Source: Dehalococcoidia bacterium
GTDB taxonomy: Bacteria > Chloroflexota > Dehalococcoidia > GIF9 > AB-539-J10
DNA length: 7,206 bases
Assembly (NCBI GenBank): GCA_023229725.1
Contig: JALNYR010000131.1
Span: 1-7,206 of the forward strand
Direction of reading: 5' to 3'
The number at the start of each line of letters is the position of its first letter. The stretch's first letter is position 1. The notes under the pieces are model-generated. The model had not been told where the DNA came from. It made no database searches and worked only from the letters and a program-made list of their open reading frames with translations. This document shows positions 7,001-7,206 of this stretch, one piece after another. Both the position numbers and the translations under genes were made by a program.

Positions 7001-7037
7001 GCTCGTGGCCGTGAAACGTGGGTTGCCTCCCAAGTGA
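4035..7037 (+). CDS. RecD2-like SF1B helicase relative with degenerate ATPase motifs and acidic N-terminus
   Basis: This encodes 1000 residues from ATG 4035, preceded by AAAAAAGGC; a GTG 54 bases upstream is in frame but unlikely. Residues 80-84 are basic, about 89-211 hold Asp/Glu tracts, and PPAKRPKK (129-136) looks like a nuclear localisation signal. Residues ~441-521 (ALEAAYAIH, CLP, VYRHESALAAAM) resemble the winged-helix part of RecD2 proteins. A 13-proline run (532-544) follows. From ~579 the order fits RecD: GGLVVIDCDRITQSQ (601-615) where Walker A is expected, FVVFAAADQ (671-679) at Walker B, KLILIGD (700-706) and PFAAALASAAFPVLT (723-737) with R742, FVRGNHVAML (821-830), LKHTTVVQSGE (910-920) and LSDLVIVRSAE near the end. 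The Walker A lysine, the DE pair and the motif III glutamine are missing, so ATP hydrolysis is unlikely. A structural or regulatory DNA-binding role is inferred. The family call is by motif pattern only. Confidence 0.6.
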   Translation: MADSGAEHQICDACARVEPPADEAAAGKYVTLTVRPLALITVSEATTVLQVVQDYAAPGCLRGKVAKSRARHRQSDDASKAKKKKPAVSDDDDEEGDLCESGSDDDDDDDDVDDGEEEWTGGENADDAPPAKRPKKCVRDEMVADDDDAMFVADDDEDPEEALPAPAAAASSDDSVEGDECDEPIAEDGDPGAALAALRRMLGEDDDDDGNKPRRKAVRSRQTKSTPSPPTPAAPAAHLEPGQCDGTMLRIRGKFTSCCPLTRFRVRVIAAELAEGCSPLRAWSADGVLIRDWGDGDELSRGEFAACLKRIPYFIKGAPGAKCRESLKLGSGDMKEPITPMAVLNLKDPRAQHVLTGMFYTDADAAIASVVGCTVLTGIRISPVYSEQFAQLLAKMPAALLFTEDLFVELAARAHVRDIRPPDLLRLPDPAAATIARTCGSYAALEAAYAIHTKAGAWCSKRGMTCLPVSNSATPEITDQAMRILTQVLGLVCMLCNDRKFALTSVYRHESALAAAMLTQRDSGTGLSPPVPPPPPPPPPPPPPQTTARMSIFDRVRLSAAASASTPVGLVRPLQPAGMAELPMAPEIAKAVEFAEATNNGGLVVIDCDRITQSQIAAALAGRHRGGKVLTVTFARPRAAGEGVDPPQATYAGNVSGSSRTFAADAAKAAFVVFAAADQAATMLAMSCLTAAGCPSPTRKLILIGDSTCPALRTNAAKDFGHPFAAALASAAFPVLTALSGRTVTGPVATLTAPGTPRAIVAERCARVFASGGYSTVTGHVDGTPVRPTRANLLSGDTCAICCCATVTKSWAARGDGGHAFVRGNHVAMLGPGGCIIATGKLVDVSQRSASIMPSDGSPIKFPIPRSGGLGLAAGKIIFGARQDVRIELADADGQIGRTIELSSSEAVPLKHTTVVQSGEVPLQPSKRVVLVLCRHTDRADVAAAARAALSDLVIVRSAECRSGRVAPGAAFADACSASFCPPSAIYEVLVAVKRGLPPK

Positions 7038-7048
7038 ATATCATATAC

Positions 7049-7062
7049 GAGAGTGGACTCTC
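7049..7062 (+). terminator. Perfect hairpin just after the helicase-like gene
   Basis: GAGAGT, loop GG, ACTCTC lies 12 bases after the TGA stop at 7035-7037. It is the first of two small perfect palindromes downstream of this gene. The position fits a transcript-end signal of the kind known in amoebal giant viruses; that role is inferred. Confidence 0.45.
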
Positions 7063-7100
7063 TCACCCTCTCCTCCGCCCACTGCACTGATACTTGCTAT

Positions 7101-7115
7101 GGTGAAATATTCACC
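7101..7115 (+). terminator. Second hairpin after the helicase-like gene
   Basis: GGTGAA, loop ATA, TTCACC is a perfect 6-bp stem followed by CCC, 64 bases after the stop codon. It may be an alternative 3' end for this gene or the end of a gene converging from beyond the window. Confidence 0.45.
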
Positions 7116-7206
7116 CCCAATGTGCCCATCTTTTGTGATTTTTGTCTGGGCCATGCCAGCGTTGTGGTGGTTGTGTGTGAGGGGGGGGGGGGGCGAAACG
7201 GGTGCC
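7116..7206. other. Intergenic end of the window with a 13-G run
   Basis: The stretch is T- and G-rich and ends in 13 consecutive G's (7181-7193) followed by CGAAACGGGTGCC. No open frame or recognisable promoter is visible before the window stops. Confidence 0.6.

Noticed and set aside
7198..7206. ACGGGTGCC at the window end, also found at 692-700 in the last dyad
   Set aside because: Nine bases are too few to claim that another repeat element begins here.

Overview
The window looks like part of a large eukaryotic double-stranded DNA virus, most likely of the Pandoravirus type or a close relative (inference, no database search was possible). The grounds are GC-rich, intronless-looking long genes rich in Ala, Arg and Asp; more AT-rich intergenic stretches with poly-A, poly-G and poly-C runs; a long ankyrin-repeat protein; a nuclear-type acidic protein related to RecD-type helicases; one gene that seems to need a small GT-AG intron; and small perfect hairpins at gene ends. 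No tRNA, rRNA or CRISPR array was seen.

Layout. Positions 1-738 hold no gene but a striking repeat array. It is a tandem repeat with a period of about 358 bases, two units long, and each unit contains two long dyad-symmetric (hairpin-forming) elements. All arms share one core: TTTCGTG, then CCG, then TTGACC. The ends of the arms are TGACGTCA or TGAGTCA. Positions 739-824 are a short AT- and purine-rich leader. A 603-residue ankyrin-repeat protein follows on the + strand (825-2636), with a perfect 8-bp hairpin at its very end. A 141-base convergent spacer separates it from a minus-strand gene (3754 down to 2778). That gene reads as two frames, which are joined in phase by a 56-base GTGAGC...CACAG intron into a 306-residue single-pass membrane protein. 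A 280-base divergent promoter region (3755-4034) separates it from the last gene.

The last gene (4035-7037, + strand, 1000 residues) has an acidic, Asp-rich N-terminus with a basic nuclear-localisation-like motif, a RecD2-like winged-helix region, a 13-proline tract and a C-terminal region that follows the RecD/SF1B helicase layout. The Walker A lysine, the Walker B acidic pair and the motif III glutamine all appear to be replaced, so it reads as a catalytically dead helicase relative. Two small hairpins follow its stop codon, and the window ends in an intergenic stretch with a 13-G run.

The genes show no obvious shared pathway. The best candidates for something undescribed are the array of nested dyads carrying regularly spaced bZIP-type sites, and the pseudo-helicase.
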